The position numbers were made by a program, and so were the translations under genes. A DNA stretch of 64,000 bases. Origin: JAWXBM01 sp034440115 (GTDB taxonomy: Bacteria > Pseudomonadota > Gammaproteobacteria > Xanthomonadales > SZUA-36). Under the pieces are notes generated by a model. It saw only the letters and a list, made by a program, of their open reading frames with translations, was not told the origin of the DNA and did not search any database. Every line of letters starts with the position of its first letter. The first letter of the stretch is position 1. The stretch spans positions 62,001 to 126,000 of the forward strand of contig JAWXBM010000011.1 of NCBI GenBank assembly GCA_034440115.1, given 5' to 3'. Shown piece after piece: positions 9,317 through 17,869 of this stretch.

Positions 9317-9754
9317 ATGGACAAATTGAAACAGTTGAACCGCAACCTTCAGGTCAAGACAGTGCAGGGCGGCTTTACCCTGGTTGAACTGCTTTTGGTG
9401 CTGGTGATTCTGGCACTGATCGGTGGTCTGGTTTTGCCGGGTATTATTGGCAAAGCTGAAGGGGCTAAAGTGAAAGCTGCTTCGTCACAAGTCAGCCGCC
9501 TGGCGATGGCGGTTGAGAGCTACTATTTGGACACCGGAACAACCCCGGAGTCTTTGGCACAGTTGGTCACCGATGGCGGCGATGCCGGCTGGAACGGGCC
9601 GTATGTGAAGGAATCCAGTCTGAAAGATCCCTGGGGACGTGAGTACGAATTCCGTATGCCCGGTGAACATGGAGAGTTTGATATCTACTCTCTTGGCGCT
9701 GACGGACAGCCTGGCGGCGAAGACAGAAACGCCGATGTCAACAGTTGGGAATAA
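9317..9754 (+). CDS. gspG: Major pseudopilin GspG
   Basis: Main subunit of the T2SS pseudopilus. After a 19-residue leader ending QGG comes the prepilin peptidase site GG|FTLVELL with Glu at +5 and a hydrophobic helix. The C-terminal part has the family's NGPYVKESSLKDPWGREY and GADGQPGGEDRNADV segments, the latter near the calcium-binding loop. I prefer the ATG at 9317 (GGAG 9 nt upstream, 145 residues) over the ATG at 9290, which has no ribosome site. Processing would need PilD, whose gene end appears at 63933-64000. Confidence 0.95.
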   Translation: MDKLKQLNRNLQVKTVQGGFTLVELLLVLVILALIGGLVLPGIIGKAEGAKVKAASSQVSRLAMAVESYYLDTGTTPESLAQLVTDGGDAGWNGPYVKESSLKDPWGREYEFRMPGEHGEFDIYSLGADGQPGGEDRNADVNSWE

Positions 9755-9817
9755 GGCACTGCCGCGCAGCGTCTGACTCGCGCGCCTGAATTCAAGCGCC
9801 GAAAGCCCATCACCCCG

Positions 9818-10315
9818 GTGAGAAAAATCAATGCAAAGCCAGTATTGCCAGGCACAAGCCCATCAGCGGGCAGCCGGGCATATGGATTTACTCTGGTGGA
9901 ATTGCTGGTGGTCATGGTGATCATGGCGTTGGTGCTGGGGCTGGTGGCCACTTCAATATCGCGCAATATCTCCGGCGCGGAAATGCGCAGTGCGGCGGGT
10001 AAATTGGCCGCTTCTTTGCGCTATACCCGCACCCGCGCCATTTTGGATAAGGAGGAAACGGTTTTTATGGTTGATACTGAAAGCCGCTCCTACCAGGCGC
10101 CCAAACGCGAAGCCGTCACTCTCCCTGAAGGAATGAAAGTGGCTTTAACTACCGCACGTTCCGAGCTGACCGCAGAGAGCGTAGGCGGCATACGGTTTTA
10201 TCCGGATGGAGGTTCTACCGGTGGTTTTGTGGAGTTGGATGCCAATGGAAGGGTTTATCGCATTGATGTGGCCTGGCTGACCGGTGAAGCTTCGATTCAC
10301 CAGGAAGAAGACTGA
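9818..10315 (+). CDS. gspH: Minor pseudopilin GspH
   Basis: Minor pseudopilin of the tip complex. The 165-residue product has a basic leader of about 23 residues, then G|FTLVELLVVMVIMALVL with Glu +5, then a beta-rich domain ending with RVYRIDVAWLTGE. The start is a GTG at 9818 without a clear Shine-Dalgarno. No ATG is available upstream of the cleavage site in this frame, so the start is uncertain by a few codons. The stop lies one base before the gspI ATG. Confidence 0.88.
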   Translation: MRKINAKPVLPGTSPSAGSRAYGFTLVELLVVMVIMALVLGLVATSISRNISGAEMRSAAGKLAASLRYTRTRAILDKEETVFMVDTESRSYQAPKREAVTLPEGMKVALTTARSELTAESVGGIRFYPDGGSTGGFVELDANGRVYRIDVAWLTGEASIHQEED

Positions 10316-10316
10316 G

Positions 10317-10775
10317 ATGGTCGCTAAAATGGCGCGGCTGGCCATCAGTAAAAAGGCACAACAAGGTGGCTTCACCTTGCTGGAAGTGCTGTTGGCTTTC
10401 CTGGTGTTTGCATTGAGTTTCGCGGTGACGCTGGAAATATTGAGTGGTGCCATCCGCAATACGGCCCGGGCCAGGGAAAGCACGGAAGCCGCACTGATAG
10501 CGCAATCCCTGATGGACCAGGTGGGGCTGGATATACCCTTGGAAGCAGGTGGCGGTGCAACAGGCGAAGAGGGAAATTACCGCTGGGCCGTGGATATTTA
10601 CCTTTTTGACGGTGGTGCAGAAAATTTTCGCAGTGTTGAGCTGGCTGATATTACCGGGATCGAACTGCTGGAAGTGGAGTGCGTGGTGACCTGGGGCGAG
10701 GGTGGTCGTGAACGCGCGCAAACTTTCAGTACCGTCAGAGCCATAAGCGAGAATGCTGAGGACCTGGGGTTATGA
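10317..10775 (+). CDS. gspI: Minor pseudopilin GspI
   Basis: Tip-complex pseudopilin that pairs with GspJ and GspK. The 152-residue product has leader MVAKMARLAISKKAQQGG, then FTLLEVLLAFLVFALSF with Glu +5, and the family's short C-terminal domain (SLMDQVGLD, YRWAVDIYLF). The ATG at 10317 has AGGAAG upstream and starts one base after gspH. A GTG at 10284 would add 11 residues inside gspH and is less likely. Its end overlaps gspJ by four bases (ATGA). Confidence 0.9.
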   Translation: MVAKMARLAISKKAQQGGFTLLEVLLAFLVFALSFAVTLEILSGAIRNTARARESTEAALIAQSLMDQVGLDIPLEAGGGATGEEGNYRWAVDIYLFDGGAENFRSVELADITGIELLEVECVVTWGEGGRERAQTFSTVRAISENAEDLGL

Positions 10776-11491
10776 GGCGCGCTGCGGGTTTTACTCTGGT
10801 TGAATTGCTGCTGGCTGTTACGTTGCTGAGCATGTTAATGGCTTTGACCTACGGGGGATTGCAGGCTGCAACCCACGCCACCGATCGTGGTCAGAAAATC
10901 CTCGAGGAAAGTGGTCGTTTGCGCATGGCTCATCAATTTGTGCGTAAGCAGATCAACCAGGCGATTCCACTGGGCTTCAATCGGGAGGAAGAATCCATTG
11001 CAAACCCGGGCGAACCAACGTTGACAGAAGTGTTTCTGGGCAGCTCCGGATCAATACGCTTTGTTGGGCCCATGCCGGGCTACCTGGGATTTGGCGGGCC
11101 ACAGGTGCAGCAGCTCAATATTGTCAGCGGCAGGAATGGCAAGGAACTGGTCCTGACCCACGCTTTGTTGCAGGGCTTCGAAGATGCCAGTCTGGATGAG
11201 CGCGACCCGATTGTGTTGATCGATCACATCGAGTCTGCTGAGTTCAAGTTTCTGGTGCGTGACGAAGACAACGAAATCGCTGGTTGGATTAGCGATTGGG
11301 AGGAAACTGGCGAGTTGCCGGTTGCCATAGCACTGGAGATTGAATTTGAGGAAGAGGTTTACGCCGACTGGCCATTGTTGATAGCGGCAGTAAAAGTCGA
11401 CCCGTCAGCGGTGACCGGGGCTTTGGGCGGTGAAAATACCTATCAATCTGCGATTCGCGAGCTGATTGAGCAGAGGCGGCAACCGGATTGA
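10772..11491 (+). CDS. gspJ: Minor pseudopilin GspJ
   Basis: Tip-complex pseudopilin, 239 residues. A very short leader (MRRAAG) precedes FTLVELLLAVTLLSMLMALTY, with cleavage after Gly6 and Glu at +5. A long soluble domain with IRFVGPMPGYLGFGG follows. The start overlaps gspI by ATGA. The next gene begins within its stop region through a TTGA overlap, so gspI, J and K are probably translationally coupled. Confidence 0.92.
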   Translation: MRRAAGFTLVELLLAVTLLSMLMALTYGGLQAATHATDRGQKILEESGRLRMAHQFVRKQINQAIPLGFNREEESIANPGEPTLTEVFLGSSGSIRFVGPMPGYLGFGGPQVQQLNIVSGRNGKELVLTHALLQGFEDASLDERDPIVLIDHIESAEFKFLVRDEDNEIAGWISDWEETGELPVAIALEIEFEEEVYADWPLLIAAVKVDPSAVTGALGGENTYQSAIRELIEQRRQPD

Positions 11492-12384
11492 ACACCACCT
11501 CCTCCAAACAGTCGGGTGTAGCGCTGGTTATCGTATTGTGGATCATGTTGCTGATCACCATTACCACCAGTGCCTTTACCCTGATGGCGCGGATGGACAG
11601 TCTGGAAGCACACACCATTTTGTGGAGTACCAAGGCCAGGCTGGCGGCAGAGGCCGGTTTGAATATGGCCGTTCTTTCGCTGCGCGATCCCGATGAGCTG
11701 ACCCGATTGATACCCGATGGCAGAGCCTGGGAAGTTGAATACCAGGGTGCCAAAGTCGAAGTCAGGGTGACCGATGAACGGGGCAAGCTGAATCTTAACG
11801 GGGCGGGTGAAGCGGAGTTGCTGCAACTCTTTTTGGCCAATGGGCTCGAACAGGATCAGAGTGAGTTGCTGGCTGCAGCAGTGCTCGACTGGATCGATCT
11901 GGACGAACTGCCCCGGCCCAATGGTGCTGAGTTAGCGGAGTACGAATCGGCCGGTTACCAGGTAGGGCCTGGCAATCGCAGCTTCGTGATGGTTGAAGAA
12001 CTGCTGCAGGTAATCGGTTTGCCGTGGGAGTTGTTCCAGGCCATCCAGCCCGGCTTGACAGTCTGGTCCGATGACCGTGGGCTGCCCAATCCGGCCTACG
12101 CGCCGGCCGAAGCATTGCTGGCACTGCCAGATATGACCAGGGAACTGGCGGATGAGTTTGTGCAGGCACGCCATGAGTTGGAAACGTTGGGAGACTTGAA
12201 TATCGCCTTGCCCAGTGGCCAGGTCGCCGTGGCACAGGGCATGGGGCTAACGTATAGTATCGTCGCCAAGGCCACCTTGCCGAATGGCATTTGGGACCAG
12301 ATCGAGACAACGATTCGACTGGAAGGCAGCGAGAACGGACAGCCTTTTCGTATCATGCATTGGCGTGAAGGATTCCACCACTGA
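11488..12384 (+). CDS. gspK: Minor pseudopilin GspK
   Basis: Large pseudopilin that caps the tip, 298 residues. Leader MNTTSSKQSG is followed by VALVIVLWIMLLITITTSAF. As known for GspK, the +5 position is not glutamate. The soluble domain has the family's KLNLNGAGEAELLQLF and AAAVLDWIDLDE segments. The start is a TTG overlapping the gspJ stop, with GAGG about 11 nt upstream. gspL begins two bases after the stop. Confidence 0.93.
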   Translation: MNTTSSKQSGVALVIVLWIMLLITITTSAFTLMARMDSLEAHTILWSTKARLAAEAGLNMAVLSLRDPDELTRLIPDGRAWEVEYQGAKVEVRVTDERGKLNLNGAGEAELLQLFLANGLEQDQSELLAAAVLDWIDLDELPRPNGAELAEYESAGYQVGPGNRSFVMVEELLQVIGLPWELFQAIQPGLTVWSDDRGLPNPAYAPAEALLALPDMTRELADEFVQARHELETLGDLNIALPSGQVAVAQGMGLTYSIVAKATLPNGIWDQIETTIRLEGSENGQPFRIMHWREGFHH

Positions 12385-12385
12385 T

Positions 12386-13504
12386 ATGGCTATAACGATT
12401 AAAAATAAAGTCCAATACTGGCTGGCGCGAATTCAAAATGGTCCCGTGGGTGGGTTTTTTGCCTGGTGGGGGGGCGAACTGAAACAACTGCTGCCAGAAT
12501 CCTGGCAACACCGGCTGCGTCTGGCTACCCGTCGTCTGAACCTGCAAATCACTGAATCCAGCCTGCTGCTTGCGGTTGAAGACGATGATGGGATTCGACA
12601 ACTGCAAGCCCTGGCGCTGGAGCAGGATAGCTTGCTGGCGCAGAAGCAATTGAAAACCCTGCTTGAGCAGGACGATTTGCATGAGTTACCTCGTTTTCTG
12701 GTGCTGGACAGTAAATGGGTGCTGCATAAGGAACTCAAACTCCCGGTTGCCGCTGAAGCCAATCTGCAGCAGGTACTGTCATTTGAAATGGACCGGCAAA
12801 CGCCATTTCGGGCCAATGAAGTCTATTTCGACTGGCGCATGCTGCCCGCTGGAAACGAGGCTGGCGAAATCCGGCTCAATTTGTTGGTAGCGCCTCGTCG
12901 CCTGGTGGATCCGTTACTGGAAAAACTGGCCGCACGAGGGCTGGCACCTGCCGGTATTGATGTGGAGCAGTCGGGTCTTAGCGCCGGTGTCAACTTGCTG
13001 CCAACTGAGCGTCGGCTGAATCCCATGCATCCTCGCACGCGGTTGAACTATGGTCTGGCAGCAGCCGTGGTTGTTCTGCTGATCGCAGCGATGTTGCAAT
13101 CCTTGGGCGCACGTGCCGATCGCGTTGCCAGCCTGGAGGAAGCCATTGCAGAAGTCCAGGATGAAGCCCGGCGGGTGCAACGTCTTAAAGAACAGGTGTC
13201 TGATACCAGTGAAGCGGCCAGCTTTCTTACCAAGCGCCGCAGCGAATCGCCTATGGCGGTTGAAGTTCTGGCTGAAGTAACCAGCACTTTGCCCGACGGT
13301 ACCTACCTCGACAGGTTGGTGGTGGGTGAAGGTAGCGTGATCATGCAGGGCAAATCCGCTAATGCGCAGCAATTGATTGAACTGGTGAACCGTTCGGACA
13401 TGTTTGATGCTGCAGCGTTTCAAGGCTCCACGCGGTTGGATACAGGAACTGGTCTGGAAGTTTTTGAAGTCACCAGTACGGTGAGTGCGGGGCAACAGCC
13501 TTGA
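12386..13504 (+). CDS. gspL: Type II secretion protein GspL (PilM/PilN-like)
   Basis: Bitopic inner-membrane protein that holds GspE at the platform and contacts GspM. The 372-residue product has a cytoplasmic actin-like/PilM-type domain (about 1-215), one transmembrane helix (LAAAVVVLLIAAMLQSLGA, about 223-242), a coiled coil (ASLEEAIAEVQDEARRVQRL) and a periplasmic ferredoxin-like domain with PDGTYLDRLVVGEG. The ATG at 12386 lies two bases after gspK. An upstream in-frame ATG at 12284 sits inside gspK and gives a non-family N-terminus. Similarity to PilN is expected, and context supports GspL. Confidence 0.88.
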   Translation: MAITIKNKVQYWLARIQNGPVGGFFAWWGGELKQLLPESWQHRLRLATRRLNLQITESSLLLAVEDDDGIRQLQALALEQDSLLAQKQLKTLLEQDDLHELPRFLVLDSKWVLHKELKLPVAAEANLQQVLSFEMDRQTPFRANEVYFDWRMLPAGNEAGEIRLNLLVAPRRLVDPLLEKLAARGLAPAGIDVEQSGLSAGVNLLPTERRLNPMHPRTRLNYGLAAAVVVLLIAAMLQSLGARADRVASLEEAIAEVQDEARRVQRLKEQVSDTSEAASFLTKRRSESPMAVEVLAEVTSTLPDGTYLDRLVVGEGSVIMQGKSANAQQLIELVNRSDMFDAAAFQGSTRLDTGTGLEVFEVTSTVSAGQQP

Positions 13505-14103
13505 TTGTCGCCAGTCTGAAACAAGCAAACAGCAAGCTGACAGCCGTTCTTTTGCTGGCGATTTCCCTGATTCTTGTCTACCTGCTGTGCTTTCACTGGT
13601 TTGTTCTCAGCCAACTGTCGTATGGGGAAGAAATCTCCGGATTGGAGTCGCAACTGGACCGCTATCGTAAGGTTGCGGCCCAGAAAGATCTGGTAGAAGA
13701 ACAGCTCAAGTTGCTGCAAAGCCGACGCACCGAGTCCAACCTGTTCCTGACCGAAGTTGATTTCAACGAAGCAGCGGCAGCCATGTCAGAACGTTTGAGC
13801 CAGATGTTGGGCAGTTTTGCAGATGAGTCTTGTCAGATCGTCAGCCGTCAACCGGTCCGTGCCCGGGTTGTGGAGCGCTTTGAAAAAGTCACAGTGAATG
13901 TGCGCATGCGCTGTGACATCGAAGACTTGATGCAGATGTTGTACAGCCTGGAAACCGGCGTGCCGATGATTTTTGCCGAAGATCTGACGGTGATCAAGCC
14001 CAGGGCCCGGCGGCGCAGGAATGACCAGGCTGCTGATGATGGGCAGGCCCTGGATATTCGCTTCAATATGTCGGGCTATCTGCGCAGCGGCAGCGGCGCA
14101 TGA
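13501..14103 (+). CDS. gspM: Type II secretion protein GspM
   Basis: Short bitopic platform protein that partners GspL, 200 residues. One transmembrane helix (about 14-36, LTAVLLLAISLILVYLLCF), then a coiled-coil stretch (GLESQLDRYRKVAAQKDLVE) and a small periplasmic domain. A basic RARRRRNDQ patch lies near the end. The start is a TTG overlapping the gspL stop (TTGA). GspM is weakly conserved; assignment rests on size, topology and position after gspL. Confidence 0.85.
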   Translation: MIVASLKQANSKLTAVLLLAISLILVYLLCFHWFVLSQLSYGEEISGLESQLDRYRKVAAQKDLVEEQLKLLQSRRTESNLFLTEVDFNEAAAAMSERLSQMLGSFADESCQIVSRQPVRARVVERFEKVTVNVRMRCDIEDLMQMLYSLETGVPMIFAEDLTVIKPRARRRRNDQAADDGQALDIRFNMSGYLRSGSGA

Positions 14104-14903
14104 GCAGATTGTTGCAGGATAACCCGGTTGGAATGGTGCTGGCGGGAATCGGTGGCTTTCTGCTGCTGTGCATGTTGATCATTTTCATCTGGTCTGTTTT
14201 ACCGATGAGTGAAGGCGACGATACCGAAGCTGAACTGGTTGATGGCTCGCTGGTAAGTTTGCCCGAGCTGGCAGAAAACCCACCACTGGAGAGCTACTCA
14301 GTGATCGTGCAACGGCCCATTTTCAATGAAACCCGGCTGCCCGTGATAGAGGCGGAGCTTGAGGTTGAGGAGCCGGTCGAGGAAATCATGCTGGCCGATG
14401 ATACGGATCTCGATGTGGAGCTTTCCGGTGTAGTGCTAACGCCGACGCTGCGAATGGCCACACTCAAGCGTAAGGATGGTCAGAAATCATTGGTTGCCAT
14501 CGAGGGCAATTACCTGGAAGGAGAGTTCGGTTCCTGGCAATTGACCGAGGTAAGCAGCAAGAAAGTCACCCTGATATCCGGTTCTGGCAAGGAACTGCAG
14601 TTGGAATTACAGGTCCATGACGAGAGAATTGAGCCGCCCGAAGCACCTCTGGAGCCGGTCAGTGAAGAAGTCGCAAGTTCCGAAGGGCAACAGCCGGTAG
14701 AGGAAAACGGCGAACCCTTGACGCGGGCAGATGAAATACGCCAGCGCATCGCTGAAAGACGGGAAGAGTTGCGGCGGCAAGCAGAAGCAGAAGACCAGGC
14801 CGGGGAACAAGACGCGCAACCCAGCTATGAAGAAGCCATTCGTGCCATGATCAACCGTCGGCCGGCCCCCAAAGAAAAGTCAGAAACTGAAAATGAACAA
14901 TAG
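14100..14903 (+). CDS. Type II secretion GspC/XpsN-type HR-domain protein
   Basis: Inner-membrane linker between the platform and the secretin. The 267-residue product has a transmembrane helix (about 11-35), an acidic linker, and a homology-region domain with VQRPIFNETRLP and LSGVVLTPTLRMATLKRKDGQ (about 68-130), the hallmark of GspC. There is no PDZ domain. Instead it ends in a Glu/Arg-rich coiled tail (RADEIRQRIAERREELRRQA). In the xps order this position is XpsN, the functional counterpart of GspC. The start overlaps gspM by ATGA. Confidence 0.85.
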   Translation: MSRLLQDNPVGMVLAGIGGFLLLCMLIIFIWSVLPMSEGDDTEAELVDGSLVSLPELAENPPLESYSVIVQRPIFNETRLPVIEAELEVEEPVEEIMLADDTDLDVELSGVVLTPTLRMATLKRKDGQKSLVAIEGNYLEGEFGSWQLTEVSSKKVTLISGSGKELQLELQVHDERIEPPEAPLEPVSEEVASSEGQQPVEENGEPLTRADEIRQRIAERREELRRQAEAEDQAGEQDAQPSYEEAIRAMINRRPAPKEKSETENEQ

Positions 14904-14916
14904 AGGCACAGCGCCA

Positions 14917-17166
14917 ATGAATATTGCGAACGCACTGAGTGCACGGCGATCGACCAAGCTTCGAGTGCAGCGTCGAACGCCGCTGCGAAACCAGGGGATA
15001 AAGCGCCTGGGGTTGGTGCTGGGCATATTTTTCATAGCCAGTTGTGCCACCGCGCCGGCACCTGTGCGCCCGCATACGATTGGCAAGCCCATCCAAAATT
15101 CAGTCGATCCGGTTACAGATGCCAAGGTCATAGCAGAGCCGTCTGATGATTCGGCCATCAAGCCGGGAATTACTAAAACCGAGATTTACGAAGGCACGGG
15201 GGAGTTCATTGACGAAGCCGCCGCGGCACGACGTCCGGCTCCGGTAGCGGCAGACGGCGAAATCGTCCTCAACTTCGAAGGCGAATCCATTCAGTCTGTG
15301 GTACACACCATTCTGGGAGAGGTGTTGCAGGAAACCTTCGTTATTGGTCCAGGCGTGAGTGGCGAAGTCACATTCTCCACTTCAAAGCCAGTAAGTCGCG
15401 ACCAGCTCAAGCCCATACTGGAGCTACTTTTGCGTTGGAATGGCGCCACCTTGGTGTATTCTGAAGGGCGCTACAACGTCCTGCCAGTATCCGATGCGAT
15501 CAAGGGCAACCTGGCGCCGCAAATGAGCAATGCTCAGGCCGCCAAGGGTTATGAAGTCCAGGCTGTGCCATTGAAATACGTCGCTGCTACGGAAATGGCC
15601 AAAATTCTGGAGCCTTACGCCCGCCCGGATGCGATCGTCAGTGCTGACCAGTTTCGCAACATGATGTTCCTGGCCGGAACCCCCGAGGAATTGCGTAATT
15701 ACCGGAAAACTATAGAAATATTTGACGTGGACTGGTTGGAAGGCATGTCCGTGGGTATCTATCCGCTGCGCACCGTGGATGTGGCTTCCATTATTACCGA
15801 GCTGCAAGGGATTTTTGGTGCTGAAGGTGATACGCCATTGGCCGGCATGTTCCGATTCATGCCGCTGGAGCGACTGGGATCGGTGATGGTTATCACCTAC
15901 CAAAAGGAATACCTGTTCAAAGCCGAAGAGTGGATTGAAATCCTCGATCGAGGGGCTGCCGGGGCAGGCAAGCAGCTTTATGTCTACCGGGTTAAAAACC
16001 TCGAAGCTCCGGTGCTGGCCGGTTACCTCACGGAAATATTCGGCGGTACTGCAGGTGGTGCCAAGAAAGACAGTCAGCGGGGTGCATTGGCGCCCGGACT
16101 GGAACCGGTACAAATCGGCAGCGTGGCTGATTTTAATGAGAATCGTTTGGGTTCAGAAAACCAGGCGGTGGCTGCAGGTGAAAACGGCGCATCTGTATTG
16201 AACACCGGTGATGGCGATATTCGGATTACTTCGGTCAGTGAAACCAACTCTTTGTTGATTCAGGCTACGCAACCCCAATACAACTCAATATTGGCAGCCA
16301 TTGACCGCATCGATATCGAGCCCTTGCAGGTGTTGATCGAGTCGCAGGTACTGGATGTCGAATTGAACGAGCAACTGCAGTTTGGGGTTAACTGGTTCCT
16401 GACCAACAATCCGGCCCTGATTCCCGCGGGATCCGGCAATCCCCTGAACCGGTATGTGGATTCGGCCAGCTTTGGTGGTGCGACCAATTTCTTTACCACC
16501 CTGTCGTCCCCCATCAGCGCCGGCTCCGCCTTTGTCCAGGCCACAATTACCGCGCTGGATTCCGTCACCGATGTGCGTTCGCTGGCAGCGCCATCGCTAT
16601 TAGTCAGAAATAACGCCACAGCGACCATTACCGTAGGCACACAGGTGCCAGTGCAGTCGTCCAGCATATCCACTGGTAACGACAACGTGATCAGCAGTGC
16701 ACAATATGTGTCAACCGGTATCACACTGACGGTTACTCCCAGAATCAATCCGGGTGGCCTGGTGTATATGGAGATATCGCAGGATGTCAGCCGTCCCGGC
16801 GCCAGGGACCCGGATATTTCCACCAGCGGCAATCCGCCCATTAATAACAAATCGGTGTCCAGCCAGGTGGCAGTTCAATCGGGTCAAACCATTTTCCTGG
16901 GTGGGTTGATATCGGAGTCCACGGATCTTGGCCGCACAGGTGTGCCTTACTTGAACCGGATTCCTCTGATTGGCCCTTTATTCGGCGCCAGGACAAAGAC
17001 CAATCTGCGCAGTGAAACACTGGTCATGATTACGCCTACCGTGGTTGAAACCGCGGTCGATCTGCTACAGGTCAGTGAAGAAATGGAAAATCAATTCTCT
17101 CGTGTACCGCCGTTGCGCGTTTCCACCCTGGTGCGTGAGCCCAAGGATTCAACGGATGAGCCATAA
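14917..17166 (+). CDS. gspD: Type II secretion secretin GspD, probable lipoprotein
   Basis: Outer-membrane secretin pore of the T2SS. Seen: a long basic N-terminus, then LVLGIFFIASC with a lipobox, so the mature protein may be lipid-anchored; N0 (FEGESIQSVVHTILGEVL); N1-N3 repeats (PLKYVAATEMAKILEPYARPDAIV, and FDVDWLEGMSVGIYPL); and a secretin core with SLLVRNNATATITVGTQVPV and PYLNRIPLIGPLFG. A linker rich in Gly, Asn and Glu lies between N3 and the core. I choose the ATG at 14917 because AGAGG is 10 nt upstream; an ATG at 14893 inside the previous gene is possible. No GspS-type pilotin is nearby, in line with a self-piloting lipoprotein secretin as in Xanthomonas. Confidence 0.94.
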   Translation: MNIANALSARRSTKLRVQRRTPLRNQGIKRLGLVLGIFFIASCATAPAPVRPHTIGKPIQNSVDPVTDAKVIAEPSDDSAIKPGITKTEIYEGTGEFIDEAAAARRPAPVAADGEIVLNFEGESIQSVVHTILGEVLQETFVIGPGVSGEVTFSTSKPVSRDQLKPILELLLRWNGATLVYSEGRYNVLPVSDAIKGNLAPQMSNAQAAKGYEVQAVPLKYVAATEMAKILEPYARPDAIVSADQFRNMMFLAGTPEELRNYRKTIEIFDVDWLEGMSVGIYPLRTVDVASIITELQGIFGAEGDTPLAGMFRFMPLERLGSVMVITYQKEYLFKAEEWIEILDRGAAGAGKQLYVYRVKNLEAPVLAGYLTEIFGGTAGGAKKDSQRGALAPGLEPVQIGSVADFNENRLGSENQAVAAGENGASVLNTGDGDIRITSVSETNSLLIQATQPQYNSILAAIDRIDIEPLQVLIESQVLDVELNEQLQFGVNWFLTNNPALIPAGSGNPLNRYVDSASFGGATNFFTTLSSPISAGSAFVQATITALDSVTDVRSLAAPSLLVRNNATATITVGTQVPVQSSSISTGNDNVISSAQYVSTGITLTVTPRINPGGLVYMEISQDVSRPGARDPDISTSGNPPINNKSVSSQVAVQSGQTIFLGGLISESTDLGRTGVPYLNRIPLIGPLFGARTKTNLRSETLVMITPTVVETAVDLLQVSEEMENQFSRVPPLRVSTLVREPKDSTDEP

Positions 17167-17237
17167 TCCGTTTGCAAGTCCCGATGGCCATGTAAAAAAC
17201 GGTAAATTTTCGTTAACAAATGAAAGGAACCTGCCTT

Positions 17238-17681
17238 ATGAGTGAGCTTTCAACCCGCCCATTGTGGGGTAACCAAAAGAGCCTGCCGCTGCCGCTGTTA
17301 ATGGCACTCACCTTGTTGTTGAGTGCTTGCGCCAGCAGCGGCAAGGTACAACATAATCCAGTAGAGGAACGTGCTCAACAGCGTTGGGATGCTCTGCTGT
17401 CGCGTGATTTTGATACCGCATACAGCCTCTATTCACCAGGCTATCGTTCCGCTAACTCGCGGGTAGACTTCGAAATTTCGCAGCGAATACGTAAGGTGAC
17501 GATTTTAGTGGCACAGGTGAACGGCAGCGAATGTTCAGCACAGGCTTGCACCGTGAACGCCACCGTTCAGTACCGTGTTGGCTCACCGGTGCCTGGAGTT
17601 TCCAAGTGGGAGAGCAGTTCCAAATTGCAGGAACGCTGGGTGAAGACTGATGGAAAATGGTGGTACGTGCCCGATAAGTAA
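17238..17681 (+). CDS. Small putative lipoprotein of unknown function
   Basis: I do not recognise a named family. The 147-residue product has a signal sequence with lipobox LLLSAC at about residue 33 (from ATG 17238), then an 'RWDALLSRDFDTAYSLYSP' segment. The KTDGKWWYVPDK ending recalls NTF2-like lipoproteins; this is a fold guess only. AGG lies about 10 nt before the ATG at 17238; the ATG at 17220 is less well placed. One possible disulfide (ECSAQAC) fits a periplasmic location. It sits between gspD and the large exported protein, so a helper role in secretion is conceivable but unproven. Confidence 0.75.
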   Translation: MSELSTRPLWGNQKSLPLPLLMALTLLLSACASSGKVQHNPVEERAQQRWDALLSRDFDTAYSLYSPGYRSANSRVDFEISQRIRKVTILVAQVNGSECSAQACTVNATVQYRVGSPVPGVSKWESSSKLQERWVKTDGKWWYVPDK

Positions 17682-17771
17682 GTGCTGATTCTGACGGAAT
17701 GCAGTCATGCTCAGTCGTTGGCCGTTTTGTTGCTTTGGTATATCAATTGTCGTAACATTGTTCCGCGAATG

Positions 17772-17826
17772 ACCAGACATAGGTCAGGTTTGCCTTTGGA
17801 GTTGGGCAAACAACCATGAGTCTGGT
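17772..17826 (+). promoter_or_regulatory. Stem-loop in the 5' leader of the exported protein gene
   Basis: Outer arms ACCAGAC (17772-17778) and GTCTGGT (17820-17826) enclose inner arms GTTTGCC (17788-17794) and GGCAAAC (17805-17811), all perfectly paired. The structure ends 44 nt before the start codon and leaves the AGGAG ribosome site free. Such leaders often stabilise abundant mRNAs; that role is inference. Confidence 0.5.
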
Positions 17827-17869
17827 TGAATTCGTAAAGCCCCTGTGTACACAAATTAGGAGTGTTGTA

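Noticed and set aside
10272..10316. Upstream GTG start of gspI
   Set aside because: The ATG at 10317 is one base after the gspH stop and gives a normal leader length.
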